64,000 nt of DNA from Neospora caninum Liverpool (GCF_000208865.1 NC_018396.1:5822514-5886513); one strand, 5' to 3'. Counted from the stretch's first letter, positions 12,431 through 24,378 are shown. Made by a program: numbers and translations. The notes: a model not told the origin generated them from the letters alone.

Positions 12431-12580
12431 AGACGACGAGCGGAGAGAGCAGACGACGAGCGGAGAGAGCAGACGACGAGCGGAGAGAGCAGACGACGAG
12501 CGGAGAGAGCAGACGACGAGCGAAGAGAGCAGACGACGAGCGGGGAGAGCAGACGACGAGCGGAGAGAGCAGACGACGGG
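12431..12580. repeat. 20-bp tandem repeat, about 7.5 copies
   Basis: Unit AGACGACGAGCGGAGAGAGC repeats from 12431 with three substitutions in all (one in copy 5, one in copy 6 and one in the final half copy). It is open in several frames on both strands, which produces artificial long frames of RAD/DERR or LSARRLLS type. It sits just upstream of the 68-residue gene. Confidence 0.95.
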
Positions 12581-13360
12581 AGATACCGGCAGAACAACCA
12601 AACGGAGGGAGAGGGGACTGTTGATGCAAGAAGAAAAACCTCCTATCCGTGCAACGCTACAGGAGGGGAAAAGGGCCAAGGAAAGCCAATGAAAAAAGAG
12701 AAGCACCAGACGAAATGTGAACAAAGGAAGGCAAATGTCGAAAACTTCCTGCTTGGAGCGGTAACCCGGAACTCTACGGATGCATGCGGAGGAACCATCG
12801 TCAAAAACCAAGACTAGGCTAGATGAAACACAAGGCCAAGCCGATTCGTGTAGAAAACAGACGGAGCGGAAACAAGTTCGTTGCATGAAGACGAGAAATC
12901 GAAGAGGCGGACGACAGCAAAAGAGCCAACCACGCTCCCAACTGGCTGTTACGAGCCAGCGACAAACCAGATAAGTGATTCGGGTTTAAGGGATAGGACG
13001 ACTCAACGGGAGGACGACCGCTTCCCGTCGTCGGGACACTCTTTTCCAGGTGTTTCCAGCTACTTCAGAAATCTCACGAAATCCTCTGAAAATCGACACT
13101 TTCGAAGAAAAGCAGGACATGAGTGAAAAAACTCAAGATCTGCGTGTGCGCGAATTACAGACGTCGGCGGGCTACCGGTCGCTGCACATCCCTGGAACGA
13201 GGCATGTGACCTCCGGATAAAGGTTCGCCAACTTCGCAGAAGCGACTTCTACACCTTCCTTCTGTGGGGTGACGGGCAAGACTGTTCTTGTTTCAGGGAC
13301 TATAGGATCGCGCTCCGGCGCTACTTCGGGGAAAACGCTTTTCTCTCCTGTCGTTGGTAA
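12581..13360. other. Spacer, no gene seen
   Basis: Purine-rich (+) flank of the tandem repeat followed by unique sequence; no supported frame. Confidence 0.4.
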
Positions 13361-14866
13361 GTGAGCGGGACTACGTACCTGTGTCAACGACGGGGTGTTG
13401 ACCGTGTCACTGCCACAATCATTGCACAGTGCAATGGCCCCCGATCTGTCCTCTGCTCCCTCGACAGGGTCGTGCTCGATAAGGAAAATAAGGTTTTCCT
13501 TTTGGAAACCCTCGTCGTCTCCTCAAAACACGCGAAAAAACATGGGGGACATTCCCGCGCGCGTCAGGGTGGCGCCCGGCACACAGGCACGGGCAAAGCG
13601 TTCGTTTGTTACCCATCCGGTTGTTAGCCGTGGTTTCCTTGATTACGCTGTCCGCTTTCGATTTTCAAAAGTATTGGTTATGTATGACGGCTGGTTCGAA
13701 GCAAGCTTACTGATTTGCGTGGTCCCGAGAACCCACTCACGTTCCCACGACCACTGCTCCCGGGCTCAGTGCGGCTCCGAAGACTTGCTGGCGAAGTCTC
13801 GCAAGAATCCAGACACCGCAGTTTGCAAACCGAATGCGCCGCTTTAGCAGTGTGCGCCGTTACCCGTGGTGGCGCGGGTGTGGATGGCCAAACTCAGCAA
13901 ACAAATCTCAGCCGCGTGACACGTGGTAGACAGCCTGCAGATTCGAAGCCGAGCCGAACGTCTCAACGGCTGACAAAGAAAAGTGCGACATCGTCTCGCC
14001 GCTACTCTAGTACAAGTGACGAAGCGGAGCAGAGACAGCTTCCGGACGACGAGCTCGCTGCAGCGATTCAGGCAGCAGCGCAGGAGGAAACTGGTGGGAA
14101 ACAGCGGCAAGTGCTCTGGATAACGTGGAGACCGAAATACGGAGACAGCATAAACTGCCAACTACGGCGATTCTTGAAGGGAACATACCACAGATCACTC
14201 GAAGAGGTGGCAAGCTGGTTTCATTGTTGACGGAGCCGAAGTGGAAAACCTCGAACCGTCTGCTGAGCAACAACGTAAAGCGGTTCTTACGCAGGTCGTC
14301 TCCAGCCTCGGTTTCGGAAGAAATGCAGCGGCTGAGATGGCGCTGCTGGAGTTGGAACGCGGGGATCTTCTGAAGGACCTGCAGGCTGCAGGTACACCAG
14401 AGGGGGAGAATTCCCCTGTGGATCCTTCCGGCCTCCTGCCTAAAGTCGAGAACGATGCCTGGTAAAAGAGAACGCCATGTTAGACGGGGCTAGGGGCGAG
14501 CTGTACTTCTCGGTCACTGGTGGAGCTGCGGATTGAGAAGAGAAATCGACAAGCCTCGTGAAGAGGGCGAAGGAACGCGTATCCTCAAGGTTAGAGAGGA
14601 GCAGTCGACGACTGCAGCCCCTGCTAGATGTCTCACGAAAACGATTGCAGATGTCCAAACATCGATTATCACTCCTGAGTCCCGCCAGCACAGAAGTGTT
14701 ATCTCATTTGGCCGAACAATCCATGGAAACACGTCGCCAGGTCTTACTCTTCCTCCAGAAACGAGAGATGAGTGTCCTGCTGGAAACAGCTTCAGCCTTA
14801 GCCGCATCCTCAGAAGGTGAAAGAGCAAACGTCCGTGGCAGTTCAGAGGCACCGGAAGATGCCTAA
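13361..14866 (+). pseudogene. Decayed coding remnant with several frame shifts
   Basis: Coding-like segments succeed one another on the plus strand but in different frames, with no splice sites at the changes. About 13920-14100 reads SDEAEQRQLPDDELAAAIQ. About 14100-14235 shifts to ALDNVETEIRRQHKLPTTA and LEGNIPQITRRGGKLVSLL. About 14229-14465 shifts again to VENLEPSAEQQRKAVLTQV and NAAAEMALLELERGDLLKDL, ending in TAA. After an in-frame stop the reading resumes at 14558-14866 with RLQMSKHRLSLLSPAS and LSHLAEQSMETRRQVLLFLQ. The helical, Glu/Gln/Leu-rich character is consistent along the stretch, which suggests one former protein broken by small indels. The family is not recognised. An unusual multi-exon gene is the alternative. 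Confidence 0.45.
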
Positions 14867-17248
14867 AGAAGCTACCTGAAAGCTGGAATCATGTTCCTCG
14901 TTCTCTGCTTAGCCACATGCAAGTGTCAGAGAAACGAAGACTCTCGTTTTTGCCCCGGTAATGAATGCTTTTGCCTGACATTTTGTTGAGACAGGCTGCG
15001 TGTCGTGCCTCAAGGAAGCAGCCGAGCGTCCCACAGGGGTGAAATGAGTTACGGCAGTGCGGATGAAATGTGTTACGGCAGTGCGGATGAAATGAGTTAC
15101 GTCAGTGCGGATGAAATGAGTTACAGCCATGGGGATGGAGTGACTTACGGCAGTGCCTACATGGAAGAAAAAAACAACACAAAGCGCACCGGCGGTATCT
15201 GCTCTAGTACATGACTGGATGTCAATAGAGTGACTTCTTGGAGCCCCGATTGTTTCGTGAGGGAAGGCGGTCCCTTCATTTTTTTCTGTGGACAGTGAAC
15301 TGTTCTTAGCCTGGCCCTCGTGATATGCGGGAACGAAAGTCTCTTCGCCAAAAGCTTATTTAAGCGACGCGATTTCATTAATAGAAGTACTGGTGCAACC
15401 GCTATAGTTGCGGTTTGTAACAGTAGAGTGCGTGAACCATGCATCTGAATGTGTCCCAGCGTGACTTTTGGGAATAAAAACCCGTTGGCCTGCGCATGAG
15501 GAGGTGGGACGTCCCGTCTCGTTCCAACGAAGCCGTATGGGGACCTTCTGGATTTCTGACTTGCGAAACAGAGGAACAGAATTTCAACTGCGGGTGCCTT
15601 TTGAGCTGTGCGTCGCCGTTGATCGGGAGTGATCGCGCCGACTGTTTCAAAGCCCTAAGCTGCGTCCGATTCGCCACGGTCCGTCTGTATACAACCAAGG
15701 GTTACACCTCCACAGTGGGTTCACCAACTTGCAGTCAGGGGAGAGACCGCTGTGAAGCTTCGGTACGACCGCGTAGCCCGCCACTAACACGGAAAGACAT
15801 CGCGAACTGTCGTCATATCCACAGCATTTTGCTTAGTCACTGGTACAAAGCGAACCATCGTATATGTAGTATACAGACTGTCGACAGTATCGAGCTAACG
15901 GTCCTACACTGCGCTGCGCCAATACGTACAACGCGCCTCACCGCGCTGCCCGTCGGGTGGCGGGGCGGCTTCGCGTTGTGTCGCCTGCCGCAGTGTTTGA
16001 TTCGCAGCTGCATGCAACTAATACCCCCCTGCGAGACGACGCACAAGTGAGTTCGTTCGCGTCTCTGTGGAGATTTAACATGGGGCCGTGCTTGGTGGGA
16101 GGGACCAGCTTCTTGTTGGCGGAACCTGGTGGACTGTAGCAGGCCTATTCCTTCCCACTTTCGAATACCGGTTTGGGTACACTGGTTGTCACTGATCTCG
16201 GCATGGGGTTGGAGCTTTTGGTTCGTAGAACTCGACGAATTGACGCTCTCCGTCGAGATTCGGATGGTGAAACGCCTTCTTTCCCAGACTGTCGCGGTGC
16301 GCAGTGACGAGTCGGCACGTCCTGCTGCATTTCCGTGCTGCGACAGAAGCTGTGAACAAGACACTCCACCGCGATTTTGTTGAGCTTGCTTTGGCATTAT
16401 TGACGCTCAATGGGGTGGGACGGCTGGGGTTTCACTGCGGAAACGTCACGGTTGTTTACCTTTGATTGGCGAGGGTCACCAATATGCGAATAGCGCTCGA
16501 CCCAGACCGGAACCCCACACGCTGCTGCCGACCCGTGCCCGGTGACACAGCTCCTCGCGATACGTGCGCGTCTCTCAGTCGTGCCCTCTCGGTCGACATT
16601 GGGCTTCGCCTTTTCCATACACTGACGTTTACTGACTCTCTTGCGTTTCCAGCGCTTCCCAGAAATACGTGCTAGTCCGCATTTTCACTTGAAACTCACT
16701 CTTGCAGTTGACCGGACTCTCCGTCCCACACTCCTCGTTTCTGGGCGTTTTTTACTTGCACAGCTGTCTTGTGCTCTCTCGTCTATCCGGACTGTGACTG
16801 CCGTCGGATCCGCGTTTGTGTTTATCTCCGGAGTTCTCACAAAACTGTCGAGCTCCGCCTGCATCTTTCGCTAACTCTTTCTTGGGAAGCGACACACGAG
16901 GCTTCTGCACATCCGCTTCTTCAGCTAGCCGCAAAGGGGGGAGGGTGCGTTCGTCTGCCGCAGGGGAGCACGTTTTAGGAGCCTTTTGCAACGTAGGATG
17001 CGTTTCTCCTATTTCCCGGTCCTCAAACAACCGAGCTCTTCTACCACTTTACTCTTACCTCTGCATCAAGCAGGCAAGACTTGCGACATCCTTCCTCTCA
17101 GAACGGCCCGCTTGATCGAGGCAAAACCTTCCTCCCTTTCTGGGACGCCACGGCTCAGACACATCGGGTCCGCAGGATCGACCCTCCTCTTTCTCTGAAA
17201 AGATCTAAATCGGTAGTTTTGTTCGGTGTATGGAGTAGGGTTTTCAAC
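14867..17248. other. Gene-poor spacer and PPTase upstream region
   Basis: Contains the 24-bp repeat. Long frames at 15496-16050 (+) and 15837-16397 (-) overlap each other antisense and lack motifs, so I treat them as chance. From about 16560 to 17248 the plus strand becomes pyrimidine-rich, as expected for the 5' UTR/promoter region of the downstream PPTase gene. Confidence 0.45.
15041..15160 (+). repeat. 24-bp tandem repeat, 5 copies
   Basis: Unit close to GAAATGAGTTACGGCAGTGC plus GGAT, repeated at 15041, 15065, 15089, 15113 and 15137, the last two diverged. Because 24 is a multiple of 3, the plus strand reads an octapeptide repeat EMSYGSAD (15005-15214 is open), and the minus strand reads THFIRTAV. 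No flanking gene structure is evident. Confidence 0.9.
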
Positions 17249-20200
17249 ATGAATACTGAACTTCTTTCTTTGGCGAACGACCCCGCCATTCTGGTGCGTC
17301 TCTGCGATATCCGGACTCTGCCGTCAACGGACGCACTCGTCACGAAAGCCGAAAGGATCCTTGCGGCGGAAGAGATTTCCTCGGCTCTCAGGTTAGACCT
17401 CTTCTTACACTGTCGCTAGCGCGGTTGCGTTTTTGGGACGTAGATCCCTTCTTTTTCTGCACATATCTGCGCGCAAAAATGCATGACGACGCCCCGACCG
17501 CAACCATCGGGGAAAGTCTTTTGAATACCACCGCCAGTGCGTCGTCTGTCTGTTGAAATGCGGTTGGCGCGTCTGTTTCTTCGTGTATCTTTCCGCGTTC
17601 CAGTCGCTCACTCCTGCTGTCTGAACTTGTGCGCCACACCGTAAAAACACGGGCAAACCTACTTTCTGTCTCTCGAACGGTTTGCTGTTCCGCGAGAGCG
17701 TGCGCCTCGTGCGGCACGGGCCTTCAGGCGATATAGAAGAGAGCGTCAACCCAGACATGTGCGTGTGCAATGTGCGTGTGCATGAGTCGTCTCTCACAGG
17801 TATCGGCAGGAGGACGACAAGCGAATGGCTCTGTGCAGTCGTCTGCTGCAACAACAGTTACTCTGCAGTCACTCCTCGAGACATCGGGGCATGTGCGTGT
17901 CACCTCGATCTCGTATGTCTCCCCACCACTCCACGCCTGCTATTAATTCTCCCCGTCTTTTTCCTTCCTCGCGCCGCCCCTCTTGTTTGTCACCGAGAGC
18001 TGCGCCTGCGTTGCCGGAGAAAGTCGAACGCGTACGCAGCGGCTCAAAACCCATCTGGATTCCGCAAGCGGACGAACGCTCACCTTTCATTCATTTCAAT
18101 GTCTCCCATGACACCGGCCTCGTCGTGCTCACCGCGTCCCGTCTTCTTGTTGGAGTCGACTGTATGCAGGTTACGGTTCGCGGAGCGTCCAGGTGCGTAT
18201 CTCATTTGCTCTTTGCGTGGCAACGAAGTCTGCGGGGAAAACGCTACCTCGGTAAACGCGCCTCTACGCAAGTTGCGCAGCAACTGGGAACTCCTGGAAA
18301 AGAACTTGTCGGCCTCTTGCGGGTCTCCGTACTCGCCAAAACAGAGCTGCTCCCACTGGCTGCGTCGTGGCTCTGTAGACACGGATTTCAGTGCCGTTGG
18401 AGAGGGGGGGGGGGGGTGACCGCGTGAGCAACAGACAAGGAAAGGCCGATATATTCACGATGTGCGTAAGCACGCATGCACAGTTGCATGGAGGCTGCCA
18501 GCAGAGGGAGGTGGAGAGAGTTCCGGATGCTGCTTTCGTGGCGAATGTGTAGGAACACAAGTACACTTCTACACGGACGCTATATGGATATATATCTATA
18601 TATATATACATGGGCGTGTGTATGACCGTATACATGATGATGTAGGTGGATCGCCATACGCTGGCTTTGATGTCTCCGCGTGTGCTTGTATAGAGCGTTC
18701 GTGTTAGACAGGTGAGGCTCCGCCAGGAAGCTCTTACCAATAGGAGAACGACTGTGCGGGGCTTCTGCGTTTTCCCTCCCCTCCTGCGTGTCTCAGTCGC
18801 TCCGTCTCAGATCTACTCCGAGCCATGGACTCCCAGTGCGTAGGCAGAGAGCGGCCGTACGTCTTTGGCGGAGCGAGCGGCATCGGCGAGGAAGAGAAGC
18901 TGAGACGCTTCATGAAAATCTGGACGATGAAGGAGGCCTTTGTGAAGGCCCTTGGGACAGGTGAGGAGTTGTGGCAACGGGACCATGAGAGGGAAAGAAA
19001 GCAGGAGAAACGAAGGCGACAGACAAAGGGAAGGACGCCAGAAGGACAGCAAAGGCAAAGAAGGAACGAGGGAAGAGGAGGAAGGATGAGGACCTCGTTC
19101 CGGACGTCTCACATGCACGCCCTCTCTGTCTCTGAGCGCAGGCATACCATCGACACAGGGAGAGGTTCTGTGTGTGAACGATTTCCGAGCGACAAAGACT
19201 CAAAATGGGGAACCAGAAGCCAAAAGAAAAGAATAGAACGGGGGACACTGGCACGAGAGAGAGACAGAGACGGAGCTCACCGCCTCTGAGTGGCCAACAG
19301 AGACGGAAGTCGACGCGTCCGAAAGAGGAAGGTTATGGATAGGACAAAAAATCTATGAGTGGTACATGCAAATAATGAAGATGGTAACAAAACAACAGTC
19401 TTGGTGACGAAGGGAATGTCCTTGTGATTGCGAATGACGCGGTGAACCTGCCACTCAGGTCCTATAGCTCAGTTGGTTAGAGCATCCGGCTAATAACCGG
19501 AAGGTCGCCGGTTCGATCCCGGTTGGGACCAGTTCCTTTTCTCTTGTATCAGCCTGATCAGGCCTCGGAAGTTCTCAACAGTGACACACAATTGTTTACT
19601 TTCACGAGTGTTTGCCCATAATTTTGCATGCACAAATGTATATATCTGTGTGCACGTACATTTGTGTATGCTTGGAGGTGCGTTTGTGTGTGAATACATA
19701 AAAGTGCGTACGCACAGGTGTGCTGTTCGAGGGTGCCCTCTGAACGATTTGTCAGTGCCATCGAGAGACTGTGTGAGCGCGAGCGGTTCTGTTCTTTTCT
19801 TCTGAATACGATGCTTTTGTCTCCGTCGGAAATCGGAATCTCGCTATAAGGGCCGTGGGTCTCGTCTCCCCTTTGCTCCAGGGGTGTACGTCGATCCAGC
19901 GCGACTCGAGTGCGTCTTGCCCGAGTTTGACTCTCCGGAAGCGTGCACGCCCGCGCCGTCTCTCGCGTGCCCATACACCCCGGAATATGACTTGAGCACG
20001 GACACGTACGCTTTCTCTCCGGCGAAAACAGCCGGTCCGAGTGTCGCGTTGAGCTCCGGAGGTTCCACTTCCGCTTCCACCCAAGAAACATTCAAATCGC
20101 TGAGTCTGGAGTCTGAGGAGGACACCGGAAAGGAGAGAAAGATCGTGCGCATCCTCATGGATGGAGAAGAGCAAAAGGTACGCGACAAACGACGTGTACC

Positions 20201-20998
20201 GGCTGGCAGGCCCCGCCTGTGGACGCAGCGGATGTGCCGCACGTCTACAGAGATCTCGATATCCGTGCAGAAATTCACACGTGAATATTGCGAGACGTGT
20301 GTATCTAAACGTGCGATATATGCAGATTTATACATATACATATATATATATATATATATTACGGGCGCATACATGAATATGCATGTGCTAGACAATTTAT
20401 TGCAACACCTCCGTTTCGCATTTCCCGCGCCTTGTGTACGTGAGGTGGGTTTGTCCCTTGAATCGCGCCCGCGGTCTGTGGTTTTGGATGTTTCTTTTTG
20501 AGGGCGGGTGGGCTGCTTTGTTCCGTTTCCAGGATTTCGGATTCGTGTGGCTGGATGCGACCGTCGCGCCGGGGTTTGTCATTTGCGTCTGCTGGGGCCC
20601 CGTGCAGGCGGCACAAAAGAAATACCTGGAGTGCATGCCCGAGCGAGAACGCGAGGTAGGTCGACGGGGAGACGGCAGTCGAGGACGATGCTGAACTTTG
20701 CAAGTGTCGCGCAACTTGCTTCCCCTCCATCTCGTGTTTGCCTGTCGCATGTGCGGTGCCGTAGGCAATAAAATCAACCACGGCCAGGCGAATCAGCAGG
20801 GACCCGGAATTGCCAAAGCGTTTCTCGTGGGACGAAGCTCTCCCTTCGAACAACGGGGGCGGCAACAGTACGTTCCCCGCGGCGTCACGCCTTCCGCGGT
20901 TCGACGTTCGCTGGGTGTCGGGAGAAACTCTCCTTCAAGAGCTGCATACCACGTCTGGCTCCAGCAATGATCCGGAACCGAATCTCCGGCTGGCTTGA
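17249..20998 (+). CDS. 4'-phosphopantetheinyl transferase, Sfp/AASDHPPT type
   Basis: Exons 17249-17391, 17800-18192, 18797-18960, 19882-20177, 20533-20655 and 20765-20998 close in phase (450 residues). An additional intron at 17893-17997 (AT|GTGCGT ... ACCGAG) is also phase-neutral and would give 415. Diagnostic motifs: KPIWIPQ...FIHFNVSHDTGLVVL (the KP and FN-SH substrate/CoA signatures), VGVDCM (the GVD motif carrying a Mg2+ ligand Asp) and KIWTMKEAFVKALGTG (the W-x-x-KEA-x-x-K motif with the second catalytic Glu). RILMDGEEQK and the following beta strand match the C-terminal subdomain of human AASDHPPT. The enzyme moves phosphopantetheine from CoA to a Ser of carrier domains; in coccidia likely clients are apicoplast ACP and/or the large cytosolic FAS/PKS proteins (inference). 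About 60 Ser/Thr/Pro-rich residues are inserted before the last conserved block. Introns hold a G13 run (18404-18416) and a tRNA-Ile. Confidence 0.93.
19458..19531 (+). tRNA. tRNA-Ile(AAU): tRNA-Ile, anticodon AAU, nested in a PPTase intron
   Basis: A 74-nt cloverleaf. Acceptor GGTCCTA (19458-19464) pairs with TGGGACC (19524-19530), one G-U, discriminator A. D arm has AGCTCAGTTGGTTAGAGC. The anticodon stem TCCGG/CCGGA encloses CTAATAA, giving anticodon AAT (19492-19494). The T arm CCGG-TTCGATC-CCGG is perfect. No intron. T4 at 19537-19540 can terminate Pol III. It lies on the same strand inside the 18961-19881 intron of the PPTase gene. Confidence 0.97.
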
Positions 20999-21925
20999 AA
21001 GGAGGCAAGGCACACACGTAGCGCTCAGACTGGAGCAGGAAGATCGGGAATTACCTCTATATGGTAAACTCCGGTCTCCTCGTCATTCACTTCAAACGAG
21101 TTGTCTCCGTCAGCCGCCGTTGCACTGGGTTCCGAGGAAGCGACGCCGTGCGTGAACGTTTGAGTGCCCTCCGATGCCGTTCTGATTTTTTTTGTTCCAG
21201 TTTTGTGGCCGCCATGGCCTGATTTCGCAATTCTTACATTTCCGACTCCGCGGATATCCACGCCACAATTTTGTATTCAAGATCGGAATATTTCAAAAGT
21301 CGGTCCAGTGGCTCTGTGCTGCCGTTCTTTGCCTCTTCCTGTTTCCTACCCACCTGCGGAAGAGTATGTAAAGTGTAGAGGCACGCGATTGTATAGATAT
21401 CTGTATAGAAATATTTGTACTGATCGTGAACCGCTGATTTTGCGCACATAATTCTGTACACTCATATAAACACGTGTGTTGGTGTACCTGTGCGTCTGGA
21501 TGGATTCACCTCTACGCTTGCACAGACATCCGCCGTTGAGACGCGTGCTTATACATGTGCTGTGTTTCCCCGATACACGCACGCGAGACAAAGAGACTGT
21601 CCGTTGCCTTGGCATGAGAAAAAAAAAGTGCAAGGCGCTGCCACGAGTCAATACTTGTGAGGGGCAATACCGTCCATTCCGCGCCGTCCACGACGCGAAT
21701 TTCGTCAACAGACTGGAAACAAAAAGCTTTGCTCACTTGAATAGGAACTTGCAAAAAGTAAGCCGCATATCGACACCACAAACGCCAGCGACTTGGTTGG
21801 TGTGCTTCCCAACATATATACACATACATATTTATATACATGTGCACGATATAATTAATAAACGCAGCGACGAACATGAATATGCCTATATAGTGACATA
21901 CTCGTAACCAAAATGGTCTCTGGCG

Positions 21926-21964
<39 letters not shown>

Positions 21965-22911
21965 GTATGTATATATATATATATATATATATATGTATCG
22001 ACTATCTCGAGAAACAGTGAGGCCGCCTACTTTTAACAATTCACCATATATATAGATATATATACAGTCTGCACTGATGCTGATTGATGTATCAGTACAT
22101 ACGGACGTCTGTATCTCTATTGATATAGATTTGCATGCGTAAGGAAAAGGCCAACGAAGGCGCTTTTGAGTTGTTCTTGTCGAAGCAGCGCGTCCGGCGC
22201 GCGCTGGAAGGATCAGAGCGAATCAACAACCCGGACCCTCCAGAGGCAGGTTGACAAACTGTGAAACCGCACCGAAATATACGGGAGCGAAACGGACACG
22301 GCGAGAACGGAGCAGGGAGAGATTCGTTCTTCGGAGGGCAAAACCGGTGCGAAGAGAGGCCAAAGATGCATGGAGACACACGGGAGAGGAGCGGCAGCAA
22401 GCGAAGACGAGAAACAACTAGGGCAGCCGAAGAGAGGGGGCGACTGTGGCCGGAGAGAGACGGAAGACCACAGTAGTTGTCCGTCACCGGGCTGCTTCAA
22501 CACACACTTCCCTCCTTGCAGCATTATAAGAGGAAAACGAAACGACTTCTTTTCGACGAAGGACCACGGAAAGATGAGCGCCTCTCCCCCACGGGGGAAG
22601 AGCGGCGGCACGGGCTGTCTCACCTCGAGCAAACGGCTCTTTACAACTTCTCGGAAACTAACTGCCCAGGAGCTAGAAACAGACCGTTTCCCCCGCAGGT
22701 ACAAGCGTGCGTGTTTGCGTGTACCTCCGTCTGCTCGTTTGTCCGTTCTTCGCTTCCCCGTGGTCTCGAGATACTTTCCCCACTTCTGCCCGCTTCTGAC
22801 TATTGCATGCCGCATTCTCTCCGTTTTTATTCGCCGCGTCTTCTTCCTTCTTCTGTGCACCGCGTTGTCCAGTTTTCCTCTTCGCGCCGCACCCTTGACT
22901 GCCGCTGGGGG
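20999..22911. other. Convergent 3' flanks of PPTase and the SUMO protease, with exon-like fragments
   Basis: Mostly UTR and AT microsatellite. Three pieces look exon-like but do not assemble: plus 21201-21371 after a long T-rich acceptor (FCGRHGLISQFLHF..., stop TAA); minus 21261-21025 (FEVNDEETGVYHIE); minus from about 21696 after GTTTCCAG ([15 protein letters not shown]). Plus 22135-22249 opens with ATG and reads [19 protein letters not shown] up to a GTTGAC. None has a partner exon in phase. Confidence 0.4.
21925..21993. repeat. (TA)n microsatellite
   Basis: About 70 bp of alternating TA interrupted by GTATG. One of at least fifteen such tracts in introns and spacers of the window. Confidence 0.95.
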
Positions 22912-24276
22912 TCAGGGATCGAGTTCGCCGCCGACGATTTGGAGAGCCTGCATGTGCGGAAGCAGCATTCTGGGTTTTTCGAGTCCACCCTCAGCAGTGA
23001 GCAGCGGAGCGGAAAGAGAGAACCGGGTTTACGAAGGGGAAGAGGAGAAGCGAGAGAGACACGCAGAGAGACGCGGGAACAGGCGCCTGCAAAGGAGACC
23101 CAGGGCTGTGAGAACTAGGAAATGCAAAAGACAGAGCGCGACTGTGGAAAGCAGAGAAGAGAAGCCAGAGGGAACGGAGAGAACAAACAAGCTGAGACAC
23201 GACACTCTCTTACCATCTTGTGGCGGATGCGCGGAATGTCCTTCTGTGAAAAATCAAAGCTTCGCCCATCCGCGATGCACTCAGCCATTTGGCAGATGAA
23301 GACTCCGCAGTCAAAGCCGTTGGCCTGTTGCGGGGTGTATTTCTGAGAAACGGAGAGCGAAAAAAACGCAACTACGAGGGACAGCTCTCTGGAACCTCAC
23401 GCGGGCGTTTTTTTTTTCTGCCTCCTGCATTTTTTCTTATTCCAACTGACTGCTCTTCACTCTTGGTCAATTTTCTTCCTCCCTGGGTTCGGTCTTTCGC
23501 CTTCCGTGCTTCGCTCTTTTCGTGTTCGCTGCCGTTCTTCCTCGCTTCCCTCGTGCTTCTCCCTTGCTGTATCTCCTTTCTCTCCCTTTCCCTCTCTCCC
23601 TGCCTCCTTACTTCGGACGCGAAGTCCTCGGGGATGCACCACTCGTCAATGTCTTCGAGGGGTTTTTCTGCATGCAAAACGATCCAGTCGAGGAAGCCGC
23701 CGCTCGAGGTTACACGAGAGACAGGCGAACACACCAGAAGGGCACATGCCGGGAAAAAGAGAAGCCCAGACAACGGCCCCAAGGCGACTGCGGAAAACTC
23801 TCTTCTCCACTCTCTCCTCTCCATCGGAGCCTCTGAAACGGTTCTCTCCAAAATCTTGACCGCGTTCTGTTCCGTCGCGATCTTCACTGCCGGCGCGTCT
23901 CCTCTCCCGCCTAAACCCTCTCTTTCTGGATCACGTTTCCGCGGGTCTTCTCATCCCGCAGCGTCGACACACAAAACGCCTACCGTGTTTGTCGGTGTGC
24001 TCGTCTTGGAGGTATCTCCGCATGGTGAGGAACCAGGTTTTGTTCTTGCCGCCGAGGGAGTCGAAAAAATAGATTTTTCTCTTGCCTTTCCTGCGAGAGA
24101 AACCGAGGCACGCAGCCCGCCTATTGACTCGGCAAATCCAACGCCGAGAGGAAACGAGAACTTCCACCGTCTACTGCGCGCACCACGCGAGAAAGCACCA
24201 TCTTCCCTCTTCGCATACACACCGTACGCAGGAGCCTGTCTGCATGGACTCTTCCTCCCCCCACACACCTACATAC

Positions 24277-24315
<39 letters not shown>

Positions 24316-24378
24316 TATACATATACATATATATATATATATATACATATATATACATATACATATATATATATATAC

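Noticed and set aside
12158..12886. Long frames with repeated LSARRLLSPLVV or RRAERADDE units on both strands
   Set aside because: Produced by the 20-bp tandem repeat being free of stops in several frames; no splice or motif support except the real first exon at 12286-12226.
15496..16397. Antisense-overlapping frames of 184 and 186 codons
   Set aside because: Mutually antisense, no motif, no third-position bias seen by eye.
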